This document shows positions 15,626 to 23,468 of a DNA stretch of 64,000 nt, one piece after another. The stretch lies in contig NZ_VFPH01000003.1 of NCBI RefSeq assembly GCF_006717045.1, positions 992,001 to 1,056,000 of the forward strand. The letters run 5' to 3'. Each line of letters begins with the position of its first letter. Position 1 is the first letter of the stretch. The position numbers were made by a program, and so were the translations under genes. The notes beneath the pieces were generated by a model, which saw only the letters and a program-made list of their open reading frames with translations, was not told where the DNA came from and made no database searches. The DNA comes from Pseudonocardia cypriaca (GTDB lineage: Bacteria; Actinomycetota; Actinomycetes; Mycobacteriales; Pseudonocardiaceae).

Positions 15626-16945
15626 TCAGCTGCCCTGGACCTGGAACCCCTGCTCGGTGGCGTAGCTGCGCAGCCGCTCACCCCAGGCGTTCAGACCCGC
15701 CTGCAGGTCGGTGCGGCCGACCATGGCCTGCCCGACGGTGTCGGGGAACACGCTCTCGGTGTAGTCCTGGAACGGCGTGTACTGCCAGCCCTCCGCGACC
15801 TGCCGCGAGGACTCGACGTAGACCTGGTTGGCCAGCTGCCCGCCGAGGAACGGCATCGGGGCGTTCAGCCACTCCTGGCTCTCGACGAGCCCGCTGGTCG
15901 CCGGGTAGAGGAGGCTGACCTCGTTCAGCAGCTTGGCCGCGGCCGGGTCGCCGTTCAGCCACTTCGCGAAGTCGGCCGCGGCGGCGGGGCACTCGCTCTG
16001 CGTGGTGACCGCCACGGAGGACCCGCCGTTCTCGGCCGTGACCGGCTCGCCGTAGTTCGGCATCGGTGCCACCCGCCACAGGCCCTCGGTCTGCGGGATC
16101 ACGGTCTGCAGGAAGGTCGGCGCCCACGCCCCGGCGACCCAGGTGGCGTAGCGGCCCTCGGTCAACCCCCGGTACCACTCGTCGGTGAACCCGGGCACCG
16201 GCTCGACGAGCTGCTCGGAGACCAGGGTGTTGAACGTCTTGGCCCAGCGGGCGGCGCCCTCGTCGGAGAAGTCGATGGTGATCGCCGTCTCCCCCTGCCG
16301 CTGGAACGGCCGGGAACCGGCCTGCCACAGCAGGCTCTGGATCCCGCCCGCGTCGTCGGGGCCGATGTGCCCGATGAAGCGGTTCGGGTCGCTCGCGTGG
16401 ATGCGCCTGCCCGCCTCGACGTACTCGTCCCACGTGGTGGGGACCGGGATGCCCAGGCTGTCGAAGATGTCCTTCCGGTACATCATGACCATGGGACCGG
16501 TGTCCTGCGGGATGCCGTAGATCCCCTCGCCGACCAGCACCTGCCGCCACGCCGACGGCAGGAACTGGTTCTCCAGCTCCGCCGCGCCGTGCTCGCGCAG
16601 GTCGACGAGCGACTCGGTGAGCACGAAGGCGGGGATGTTCTTGAACTCCATCTGGACGGCGTCCGGTGCGCCGGTGCCTGCGGTGAGCACGGTGCGCAGC
16701 TGCGTGTAGTGCTCGTCGCCCTGGCCGACGTTGACCACCTGGACGTCGGTGCCGGGGTGGGTCTGCTCGTACAGGTCCACCGCCGACTGGATGTTCGGCA
16801 CCCAGGTCCAGAACGTGAGCGGACCGTCGCAGGTGGTCCCGCCGCCTCCACCGCCTCCGCCGGCACCCGAGTCGCCGCTGCAAGCGGACAGCGCCATGGC
16901 GAGCGCGACGGACGCCGCCGCCAGCGTGCTCCGTGATCGGATCAT
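15626..16945 (-). CDS. Sugar ABC transporter substrate-binding lipoprotein
   Basis: A 439-residue extracellular solute-binding protein (family 1, MalE-like). The signal peptide ends in a lipobox LSAC (about 19-22), followed by a Gly-rich linker and the mature fold starting near TFWTWVPNIQ. It should capture a sugar outside the cell and deliver it to the two permeases encoded just upstream in the operon. No ATPase is encoded here, so a shared MsiK-type ATPase elsewhere is likely, as is usual for actinobacterial CUT1 systems. The neighbouring LacI and beta-galactosidase genes point to a beta-galactoside, but this is inference. It is the last gene of the minus-strand operon, 42 nt after the second permease. 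Confidence 0.88.
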   Translation of the reverse strand: MIRSRSTLAAASVALAMALSACSGDSGAGGGGGGGGTTCDGPLTFWTWVPNIQSAVDLYEQTHPGTDVQVVNVGQGDEHYTQLRTVLTAGTGAPDAVQMEFKNIPAFVLTESLVDLREHGAAELENQFLPSAWRQVLVGEGIYGIPQDTGPMVMMYRKDIFDSLGIPVPTTWDEYVEAGRRIHASDPNRFIGHIGPDDAGGIQSLLWQAGSRPFQRQGETAITIDFSDEGAARWAKTFNTLVSEQLVEPVPGFTDEWYRGLTEGRYATWVAGAWAPTFLQTVIPQTEGLWRVAPMPNYGEPVTAENGGSSVAVTTQSECPAAAADFAKWLNGDPAAAKLLNEVSLLYPATSGLVESQEWLNAPMPFLGGQLANQVYVESSRQVAEGWQYTPFQDYTESVFPDTVGQAMVGRTDLQAGLNAWGERLRSYATEQGFQVQGS

Positions 16946-16987
16946 GTCGTTCGGTCCTCCCGGGGTGGGTGATCGCCGCGGTTCCAG

Positions 16988-17905
16988 TTACTGCTTGACC
17001 CCGCCCGTCGCGAGGCCCGACTGCCAGTACCGCTGCAGCACGAGGAACACGACGACCAGGGGGATGATCGCCAGCAACGAACCCGTGATGACGATCGTGA
17101 AGACGGCTTGGGCTCCGCCGACCTGGTAGGCCTGGCCGTTCCACTGCTGCAGCCCGACCGTGAGCGGGAACCAGGCCGGGTCGTTGAGGACGATGAGCGG
17201 CAGGAAGTAGTTGTTCCACACGTGGACGAGCTGGAAGAGCAGCACCGTCACGAAGCCGGGGGCCAGCAGACGCATGGCCACCGACCAGAAGATCCGCAGC
17301 TCGCCCGCCCCGTCGATGCGGGCCGCTTCGAGCAGCTCGTCGGGCACGGCAGCGGCCGCGTAGATCCACATGAGGTACAGCCCGAACGGGCTCGCCATCG
17401 AGGGGATGATCACCGCGAAGGGGGTGTCGACCAGCCCCACCGAGCTCATCAGCAGGTAGGTGGGGATCGCCAGTGCCGTGACCGGCACCATCACGGCTCC
17501 CAGCACGCCGGCGAGCAGCAGTCGCCGCCCCGGGAAGTCGAACTTCGCCACCCCGTACCCGCCGAGCGCCGCGAGCAGCGCTGCCCCTCCGGCGCCGGCC
17601 ACCGCGTACAGGACGGTGTTGAGGAACCAGCGGCCGTAGATGCCACCGTCGTAGGTCAGGGTGTCCCGGACGTTCTCGAACAGGTGGAAGTCGCTCGCGA
17701 ACCACAGGCCGAAGCTCTCGAACAGCCCCGTCGTGCTCTTCGTCGAGTTGATCACGAGCCAGGCCAGCGGCAGGAGGAAGTACGCCAGCAGGGCGAGCAG
17801 CACCGCGGTCAACACGACGCTGGGCCTGCGGTTGCGGAACCCGCCGCCTGAGGTGGACCGCCGAACCGTGCGCGCCCGCGCGGGCGTCGTCTCCACAGCG
17901 GTCAC
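16988..17905 (-). CDS. Carbohydrate ABC transporter permease (MalG-type)
   Basis: A 305-residue membrane protein with about six helices. The EAA loop EAARIDGAGELRIFW, which docks to the ATPase, is intact. GTG 17905 overlaps the stop of the first permease (GTGA), so the two are translationally coupled. The N-terminal 25 residues are Arg/Thr-rich and cytosolic, as is common in CUT1 MalG-like subunits. With the other permease it should form the channel for the binding protein encoded downstream. A much longer frame open upstream overlaps the first permease in another phase and is not used. Confidence 0.88.
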   Translation of the reverse strand: MTAVETTPARARTVRRSTSGGGFRNRRPSVVLTAVLLALLAYFLLPLAWLVINSTKSTTGLFESFGLWFASDFHLFENVRDTLTYDGGIYGRWFLNTVLYAVAGAGGAALLAALGGYGVAKFDFPGRRLLLAGVLGAVMVPVTALAIPTYLLMSSVGLVDTPFAVIIPSMASPFGLYLMWIYAAAAVPDELLEAARIDGAGELRIFWSVAMRLLAPGFVTVLLFQLVHVWNNYFLPLIVLNDPAWFPLTVGLQQWNGQAYQVGGAQAVFTIVITGSLLAIIPLVVVFLVLQRYWQSGLATGGVKQ

Positions 17906-18822
17906 AGGATGTGCTCCCGTCGGGCGGTGGTCAGCTGCACGACGTAGGCGACGACGATCGTGACCAGTCCCAGCAACACCGAGATCGCGGCCGCGTAGTC
18001 GACCAGCTGGCCGTTGAACGCCAGCTCGTAGGCGTAGATGTTGGGCGTGTACGAGGTGCCGATCACGGCGGGCGAGAGGTCGGTCATCACCTTCGGCTCC
18101 GTGAAGAGCTGGAAGCTGCCGATCACCGAGAAGATCGTCGCGAGCAGCAGCGCAGGTCGCAGCGCGGGCAGCTTGACGCTCCACACCTTCCGGAACTCGC
18201 CTGCGCCGTCCACCTCGGCGGCGTCGTAGAGGTCCTGCGGGATCGCGCGCAGGGCCGCGTAGAGGATCAGCATGTTGTAGCCGACGAACTGCCAGGTGAC
18301 GATGTTGGCCAGCGACGCGAGCATGAGCGACGACCCGAGCAGGTCCGGTGGGTCCACCCCGAACGCCTCGGCCAGCTGCCCGGTGAGGCCGAACTGGCCG
18401 CCGTAGAGGAAGCCCCACATCAAGGCGCCGACCACCGAGGGCACCGCGTAGGGCACGAAGACGCCCAGCCGGAAGAGCTTCGGCCACCAGACGCGCCTGC
18501 TGTCGATGGCCAGCGCGACGAACAGCGCCAGCAGCAGCATCACCGGCACCTGGATGACCAGGAACAGCCCGACCCGCCCGATCCCGGCGAGGAACTGGGG
18601 GTCGGTGGCGGCGCGCAGGTAGTTGTCGAGCCCGACGAACGTGGTGCCGCCGATCAGGCGCCGCCGGAACAGGCTCAGGCCCAGCGCGTACACCAGCGGC
18701 GCGACGATCGTGGCGAGGAAGACGACCAGGAACGGGGCGAAGAAGAGGAACCCGGTGAGGGCCCGCCGCCGGGAGGGGTGGGCACCTGCTCCGGCGGGCG
18801 CCCCACGGCTCACCACTGCCAT
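17902..18822 (-). CDS. Carbohydrate ABC transporter permease (MalF-type)
   Basis: A 306-residue membrane protein. I chose ATG 18822 because GAGGAGG lies 8 nt upstream; an earlier in-frame ATG at 18879 falls inside the operator. Six or so hydrophobic helices start at ALTGFLFFAPFLVVF. The ATPase-docking EAA loop is degenerate but recognisable (DAAEVDGAGEFRKVW). It is the first gene of a three-gene importer operon (permease, permease, binding protein) driven from a promoter that faces the lacI-type gene. A perfect palindromic operator lies 44 nt upstream of this start, so repression by the divergent LacI protein is very likely. Confidence 0.88.
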   Translation of the reverse strand: MAVVSRGAPAGAGAHPSRRRALTGFLFFAPFLVVFLATIVAPLVYALGLSLFRRRLIGGTTFVGLDNYLRAATDPQFLAGIGRVGLFLVIQVPVMLLLALFVALAIDSRRVWWPKLFRLGVFVPYAVPSVVGALMWGFLYGGQFGLTGQLAEAFGVDPPDLLGSSLMLASLANIVTWQFVGYNMLILYAALRAIPQDLYDAAEVDGAGEFRKVWSVKLPALRPALLLATIFSVIGSFQLFTEPKVMTDLSPAVIGTSYTPNIYAYELAFNGQLVDYAAAISVLLGLVTIVVAYVVQLTTARREHIL

Positions 18823-18865
18823 CGACCGATCCTCCTCGACCGTCGCCGCGTCGTCGCGGCCGCAA

Positions 18866-18881
18866 GTGTGAGCGCTCACAC
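18866..18881. promoter_or_regulatory. LacI-family operator O1 (importer operon side)
   Basis: GTGTGAGCGCTCACAC is a perfect 16-bp palindrome with the central CG typical of LacI/GalR sites. It lies 44 nt before the first permease start and 97 nt before the lacI-type start. Confidence 0.85.
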
Positions 18882-18943
18882 ATCGCCGGTCAAGAGGTGA
18901 CCCTCAGCCGTTGCTTGCCTGAGACCCGCATGGCGGCCTTATC

Positions 18944-18958
18944 GTGTGAGCGTTCACA
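18944..18958. promoter_or_regulatory. LacI-family operator O2 (regulator side)
   Basis: GTGTGAGCGTTCACA, one base off the perfect O1 palindrome, lies 20 nt before the lacI-type ATG. Paired with O1 about 78 bp away, it would allow autoregulation and possibly looping across the divergent promoters. Confidence 0.82.
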
Positions 18959-18977
18959 GTCGATACCGGGAGGCACC

Positions 18978-20027
18978 ATGGTCGACAGCGGTGCCCGCCG
19001 CGCCACCGGGCGGCACGGCACGCCGGTCATGGTCGACGTCGCCGCGCTCGCCGGCGTCTCCTACCAGACCGTCTCCCGCGTGATCAACGACCAGCCGGGC
19101 GTGCGCCACTCCACCCGCGAACGGGTGCTCGCCGCGATGCGCGAGCTCGGCTACCGGCCGAGCGCCGCCGCCCGCTCGCTCGCCTCCGGGCGGTCCCGCA
19201 CGATCGGGATCGTCACGATCGGCACGGACCTGTACGGGCCGGCCACCACCCTGCGGGGCGTCGAGACGGCCGTGCGCGACGCGGGTTACTCGGTGAGCAC
19301 CGAGAGCCTGTCGCGCTTCGACCGCGCCTCCGCGCTGTCCGCCGTCGAGCGCATGGCCGCGCAGCGCGTCGAGGGCATCCTGGCGATCGACCCCGAGGTG
19401 GACGCCGCCGCCGCGCTGCGCGCCATGCCGCCCACCGTCCCGCTGATGGTCCTGTGCGGTGGTCTGGACGCCGTGGCGGCCGGCTTCCAGTTCGACTCGA
19501 CCGCCGGGGCCCACAACGCCGTCCGTCACCTGCTCGACCTCGGCCACCCCACGGTCCGGCACCTCTCCGGGCCGCTCCGCTTCGAGGCGGCGCGCTCCCG
19601 GGTGCGGGGCTGGCGCGCGGCCCTCGAGGCGGCCGGGGCGCCGGTTCACGGGCCGCTGGAGGGTGACTGGAGCGCGCGCTCCGGCTACGCCACCGGGCGG
19701 GTGCTCGCGGCCGATCCGGAGGTGAGTGCCGTGTTCGCCGCCAACGACCAGATGGCGCTCGGGCTGATGCTCGCGCTGCACGAAGCCGGCCGCACCGTGC
19801 CGGGGGACGTCAGCGTGATCGGCTTCGACGACATCCCCGAGGCGGCCTACTTCATCCCGCCGCTCACGACCCTCCGCCAGGACTTCGTCGACGAGGGGCG
19901 CCGCGCCGTCGCGATGCTGCTCGCCCAGATCGAGCACCCGGGTGCCGCCGAGCCCATCCCGGTGCGGATGGTCCCCGACCTGATCGTGCGCTCCAGCACC
20001 GGCCGGTACACCCCACGCCCCGTCTGA
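18978..20027 (+). CDS. LacI-family transcriptional repressor
   Basis: A 349-residue regulator. ATG 18978 has GGGAGG 5 nt upstream. The N-terminal helix-turn-helix and hinge are clear (VDVAALAGVSYQTVSRVIND, then ELGYRPSAAARSLASG), followed by a periplasmic-binding-protein-like effector domain starting at TIGIVTIG. It should bind TGTGAGCGCTCACA-type palindromes, two of which lie in its own divergent promoter region. It sits 14 nt before the beta-galactosidase gene and is probably co-transcribed with it, so the regulator and enzyme would rise together when the inducer, probably a galactoside, relieves repression. Confidence 0.92.
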   Translation: MVDSGARRATGRHGTPVMVDVAALAGVSYQTVSRVINDQPGVRHSTRERVLAAMRELGYRPSAAARSLASGRSRTIGIVTIGTDLYGPATTLRGVETAVRDAGYSVSTESLSRFDRASALSAVERMAAQRVEGILAIDPEVDAAAALRAMPPTVPLMVLCGGLDAVAAGFQFDSTAGAHNAVRHLLDLGHPTVRHLSGPLRFEAARSRVRGWRAALEAAGAPVHGPLEGDWSARSGYATGRVLAADPEVSAVFAANDQMALGLMLALHEAGRTVPGDVSVIGFDDIPEAAYFIPPLTTLRQDFVDEGRRAVAMLLAQIEHPGAAEPIPVRMVPDLIVRSSTGRYTPRPV

Positions 20028-20041
20028 AGGAGGAACCGCCC

Positions 20042-22897
20042 GTGACGTCCGCGCCCTATCTCGAGGACCCGCGTCCGGATGCCCGGATGCTGCCGCCCCG
20101 CGCCGCGGTCCGGTCGGACGCACCCCGGATGAGCCTCAACGGGCAGTGGCGGTTCGAGCTGTCCCCGACGGTGGAGGAGGCCCCGGCCGGCTTCGCCGAC
20201 CCCGGGTTCGACGACGCGGGGTGGGCGCAGCTGCCGGTGCCGGCGCACTGGCAGCTGCACGGCTACGGCAAGCCGGCCTACACCAACACCCGCTACCCCT
20301 TCCCGATCGATCCGCCCCACGTGCCCACGGAGAACCCGACGGGCAGCTACCGCCGCACGGTCGCCGTGCCCGCCGACTGGGCGGGCGAGCGGATCGTGCT
20401 GCGGTTCGAGGGCGTCGACTCCTGCTTCGCGGTGTGGGTGAACGGCCACGAGGTCGGCACCGCACAGGGCAGCAGGCTGCCGTCCGAGTTCGACGTCACC
20501 GAGGTCGTCCGCCCCGGGGCCGACAACCTGGTGGCGGTGCGGGTGCACCAGTGGTCGGCGGGGAGCTACCTCGAGGACCAGGACATGTGGTGGATGTCCG
20601 GGATCTTCCGGGAGGTCTCGCTGCTGGCGCGCCCGGCGAGCGGGGTGGAGGACGTGTTCGTGCACGCCGGCTACGACGACGGCGCCGGGATGCTGCGCGT
20701 CGAGGCCCCCGCGAACGCGCGGGTGCTCGTGCCGGAGCTCGGCATCGACGTCGCCGCGGGCGAGGAGGTGCGGGTCGAGGGCGTGCAGCCGTGGAGCGCC
20801 GAGGTGCCCCGGCTCTACGACGTGGCGGTGGTGACGCCCGCCGAGCGCGTCGAGCTGCGGGTCGGCTTCCGCACGGTCCGGATCTCCGGCGGCCTGCTCA
20901 CCGTCAACGGCAACCGGGTGCTGCTGCGCGGGGTGAACCGGCACGAGTTCCACCCCGACCGCGGCCGCGCGGTCACCGAGCAGGACATGCTCGACGACGT
21001 GCTGCTCATGAAGCGGCACAACGTCAACGCCGTGCGCACCAGCCACTACCCGCCCCACCCCCGGTTCCTCGAGCTGTGCGACGAGTACGGCCTGTACGTC
21101 GTGGACGAGTGCGACCTCGAGACCCACGGCTTCGTGCACGTGGGCTGGCGCGGCAACCCGACCGACGACCCGACCTGGGGCGACGCGTACGAGGACCGGA
21201 TGCGCCGGATGGTGGAGCGCGACAAGAACCACCCCAGCGTGATCATGTGGTCGCTCGGCAACGAGTCCTGGACCGGCCGCAACCTCGAGCGGATGTACCG
21301 CTACGCGAAGGACCGCGACCCCGGCCGTCCGGTGCACTACGAGCACTGCCCGGACGGGCGCTGGTCCGACGTCTACAGCCGGATGTACGCCTCCCAGGCC
21401 GAGACCGACCTCATCGGTCGCCGGGAGGAACCGGCCCGCGGCGTCGACCCCGTGCAGGACGCCGCACGGCGCGAGGCGCCGTTCGTGCTCTGCGAGTACG
21501 CCCACGCGATGGGCAACGGCCCCGGCGGGCTCACGGAGTACCAGGAGCTGTTCGAGGCCCACCCCCGTTGCCAGGGCGGTTTCGTCTGGGAGTGGATTGA
21601 CCACGGCCTGCGCACCCGGGACGCGCAGGGCCGCGAGTTCTTCGGCTACGGCGGCGACTTCGGCGAGGAGCTGCACGACGGCAACTTCGTGGCGGACGGG
21701 CTGCTCTTCCCGGACCGCACGCCCTCGCCGGGTCTGCACGAGTTCGCCAAGGTGATCGAGCCAGTGCGGATCGCGGGCACACCCGACGGGCGCCTGCGCG
21801 TCACCAACCTGCACGAGGTGCTCGACCTCGGCCACCTGCGGTTCCCCTGGGCCGTCGAGGAGGACGGGGTCGAGGTCGAGTCGGGCGAGCTGGACGTGCC
21901 CCACGTGGCGGCGGGCGAGAGCGTCGAGCTCGACCTGCCGGCCAAGGCGGGCGGCGACGCCGAGACCTGGCTGACCGTGCGCGCCGTACTCGCCGGGGAC
22001 GAGCCGTGGGCGCCGACGGGCCACGAGATCGGCTGGGGCCAGGTGCGGCTGGTGGAGCGCCCGCGGGGAGCGGCCCTACCGGGCAGCGGCGCGGTGGCGC
22101 TGGACCGCGTGCGCGGGGTGCTCACGGAGCTCGCAGGTCTCACGGTGGACGGTCCGCGCCTCGACGCGTGGCGCGCCCCCACCGACAACGACCGGATCCC
22201 GCGCGACTCGGCCGCCGACGCCTGGCGGGCGATCGGCCTGCACCGGCTGCGGCACCGCGTGGTCGACGTTCGCGACGAGGACGGTGGGGTGGTCGTGCGC
22301 ACCCGCACGGCGCCGGCCGCTCTCGACGCCGGGTTCCTGTCCACCATGCGCTGGGTCCCGCTCGCAGGCGGCGGGCTGCTCCTCGACGTCTCCGTGCAAC
22401 CGGAGGGCGAGTGGCCGGCACCGATCCCGCGGCTGGGTCTCGTCTGCTCGCTGCCGGCGGAGCTGGACGGCGTCACCTGGTACGGCGGCGGGCCCGGGGA
22501 GGCCTACCCCGACACGCGGCGCGCGGCGCGCATCGGCCGGTTCACCAGTTCCGTGGACGCACTCCAGACGCCGTACGTCATGCCACAGGAGAACGGCAGG
22601 CGGGCGGACGTGCGGTGGGCCGAGCTGACCGGCGGGGGTGGCGGCCTGCGGATCGAGGCCCTGCCGACCGGCGAAGGGGACCCGGGGACGTTCGCGTTCA
22701 CCGCGCGGCGCTGGACCAGCGCCGACCTCGACGCCGCACGGCATCCCGTCGACCTCGTGCCGCGCGACCGGGTCTGGCTCACCGTGGACCTGGCCCACCG
22801 CGGCATCGGCACCGCGAGCTGCGGGCCCGACGTGCTGCCGCAGCACGAGCTGCACGCGGCACCCGTCCGACTGCGGCTCGCCATGACCCCGGCCTGA
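20042..22897 (+). CDS. lacZ: Beta-galactosidase, GH2 family
   Basis: A 951-residue enzyme, close to E. coli LacZ in length. GTG 20042 follows AAGGAGG at 9 nt. The jelly-roll sugar-binding domain (WRFELSP near the start), Ig-like domain, TIM barrel and C-terminal domain are in the usual order. The acid/base residue is E408 in LGNES and the nucleophile is E485 in LCEYAHAMGN. The signature NRHEFHPDRGRA is also present. No signal peptide, so it acts on galactosides after uptake by the importer encoded opposite. It is the second gene after lacI. Specificity within GH2 (lactose or plant galactosides) cannot be told from sequence. Confidence 0.93.
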   Translation: MTSAPYLEDPRPDARMLPPRAAVRSDAPRMSLNGQWRFELSPTVEEAPAGFADPGFDDAGWAQLPVPAHWQLHGYGKPAYTNTRYPFPIDPPHVPTENPTGSYRRTVAVPADWAGERIVLRFEGVDSCFAVWVNGHEVGTAQGSRLPSEFDVTEVVRPGADNLVAVRVHQWSAGSYLEDQDMWWMSGIFREVSLLARPASGVEDVFVHAGYDDGAGMLRVEAPANARVLVPELGIDVAAGEEVRVEGVQPWSAEVPRLYDVAVVTPAERVELRVGFRTVRISGGLLTVNGNRVLLRGVNRHEFHPDRGRAVTEQDMLDDVLLMKRHNVNAVRTSHYPPHPRFLELCDEYGLYVVDECDLETHGFVHVGWRGNPTDDPTWGDAYEDRMRRMVERDKNHPSVIMWSLGNESWTGRNLERMYRYAKDRDPGRPVHYEHCPDGRWSDVYSRMYASQAETDLIGRREEPARGVDPVQDAARREAPFVLCEYAHAMGNGPGGLTEYQELFEAHPRCQGGFVWEWIDHGLRTRDAQGREFFGYGGDFGEELHDGNFVADGLLFPDRTPSPGLHEFAKVIEPVRIAGTPDGRLRVTNLHEVLDLGHLRFPWAVEEDGVEVESGELDVPHVAAGESVELDLPAKAGGDAETWLTVRAVLAGDEPWAPTGHEIGWGQVRLVERPRGAALPGSGAVALDRVRGVLTELAGLTVDGPRLDAWRAPTDNDRIPRDSAADAWRAIGLHRLRHRVVDVRDEDGGVVVRTRTAPAALDAGFLSTMRWVPLAGGGLLLDVSVQPEGEWPAPIPRLGLVCSLPAELDGVTWYGGGPGEAYPDTRRAARIGRFTSSVDALQTPYVMPQENGRRADVRWAELTGGGGGLRIEALPTGEGDPGTFAFTARRWTSADLDAARHPVDLVPRDRVWLTVDLAHRGIGTASCGPDVLPQHELHAAPVRLRLAMTPA

Positions 22898-22909
22898 TCA
22901 GGCGTCGGA

Positions 22910-22943
22910 AGTGGATACGAGTGCTCCGGCACTCGTATCCACT
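22910..22943. terminator. Bidirectional terminator after lacZ
   Basis: Arms 22910-22924 and 22929-22943 form a perfect 15-bp stem (AGTGGATACGAGTGC) with a TCCG loop between the convergent lacZ and CBS-protein stops. Confidence 0.85.
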
Positions 22944-22950
22944 CACGGGG

Positions 22951-23376
22951 TCAGCCTGCGATGTAGCTCTGCAGCTGCTCCCGTTCCGACTCCAGCAGGT
23001 CGATGCGCGCCTTCACCAGGTCGCCGATGCTGACGATGCCGGCCAGCTCACCGTTCACGAGCACCGGGAGGTGCCGGAAGCGGCGGGAGGTCATGACGGC
23101 GGCGAGGTCACCGACGTCGTCGCTCGGGCTGCACGTGGTGACCTCGGTGGTCATGATGTCCGCCACCTTGGCCTGGAGGAGCGATGCACCACCCGCGTGC
23201 AGCCGCCGCACGACGTCCCGCTCGGAGACGATGCCGATCAGGCTGCCGTTCTCGATGACGGGCAGGGCGCCCACGTTGTGGGAGGCGAGCACGCCGAGGA
23301 GTTCGGTGACCGTGACCTCGGGCCCGACCGTCGCCACGGTCGTGCCCTTTCTGCGCAGTACGTCAGCGATCCGCAT
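22951..23376 (-). CDS. Two-CBS-domain protein
   Basis: A 141-residue cytosolic protein made of a tandem pair of CBS domains. The first is about residues 5-60 (NVGALPVIENGSLIGIVSER) and the second about 70-125 (RFRHLPVLVNGELAGIVSIG), followed by a short helix. Stand-alone CBS pairs usually bind adenosyl nucleotides and sense energy state. No partner domain or effector is visible here. It is a single gene convergent with lacZ. The ATG at 23376 was chosen because the CBS fold begins directly after it (MRIADVLRRKG). Confidence 0.9.
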   Translation of the reverse strand: MRIADVLRRKGTTVATVGPEVTVTELLGVLASHNVGALPVIENGSLIGIVSERDVVRRLHAGGASLLQAKVADIMTTEVTTCSPSDDVGDLAAVMTSRRFRHLPVLVNGELAGIVSIGDLVKARIDLLESEREQLQSYIAG

Positions 23377-23468
23377 GCTCAGTACCCCCGATCTCGTCGC
23401 CGCTGAACAACCGAGGGTACGAACTGAGGTCCCGGTTCCGGAACCCCCAGCCACGGCCTGGTGCCCCG

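Noticed and set aside
19847..22024. Long minus-strand frame opposite lacZ
   Set aside because: Antisense shadow in GC-rich DNA; lacZ motifs are intact on the plus strand.
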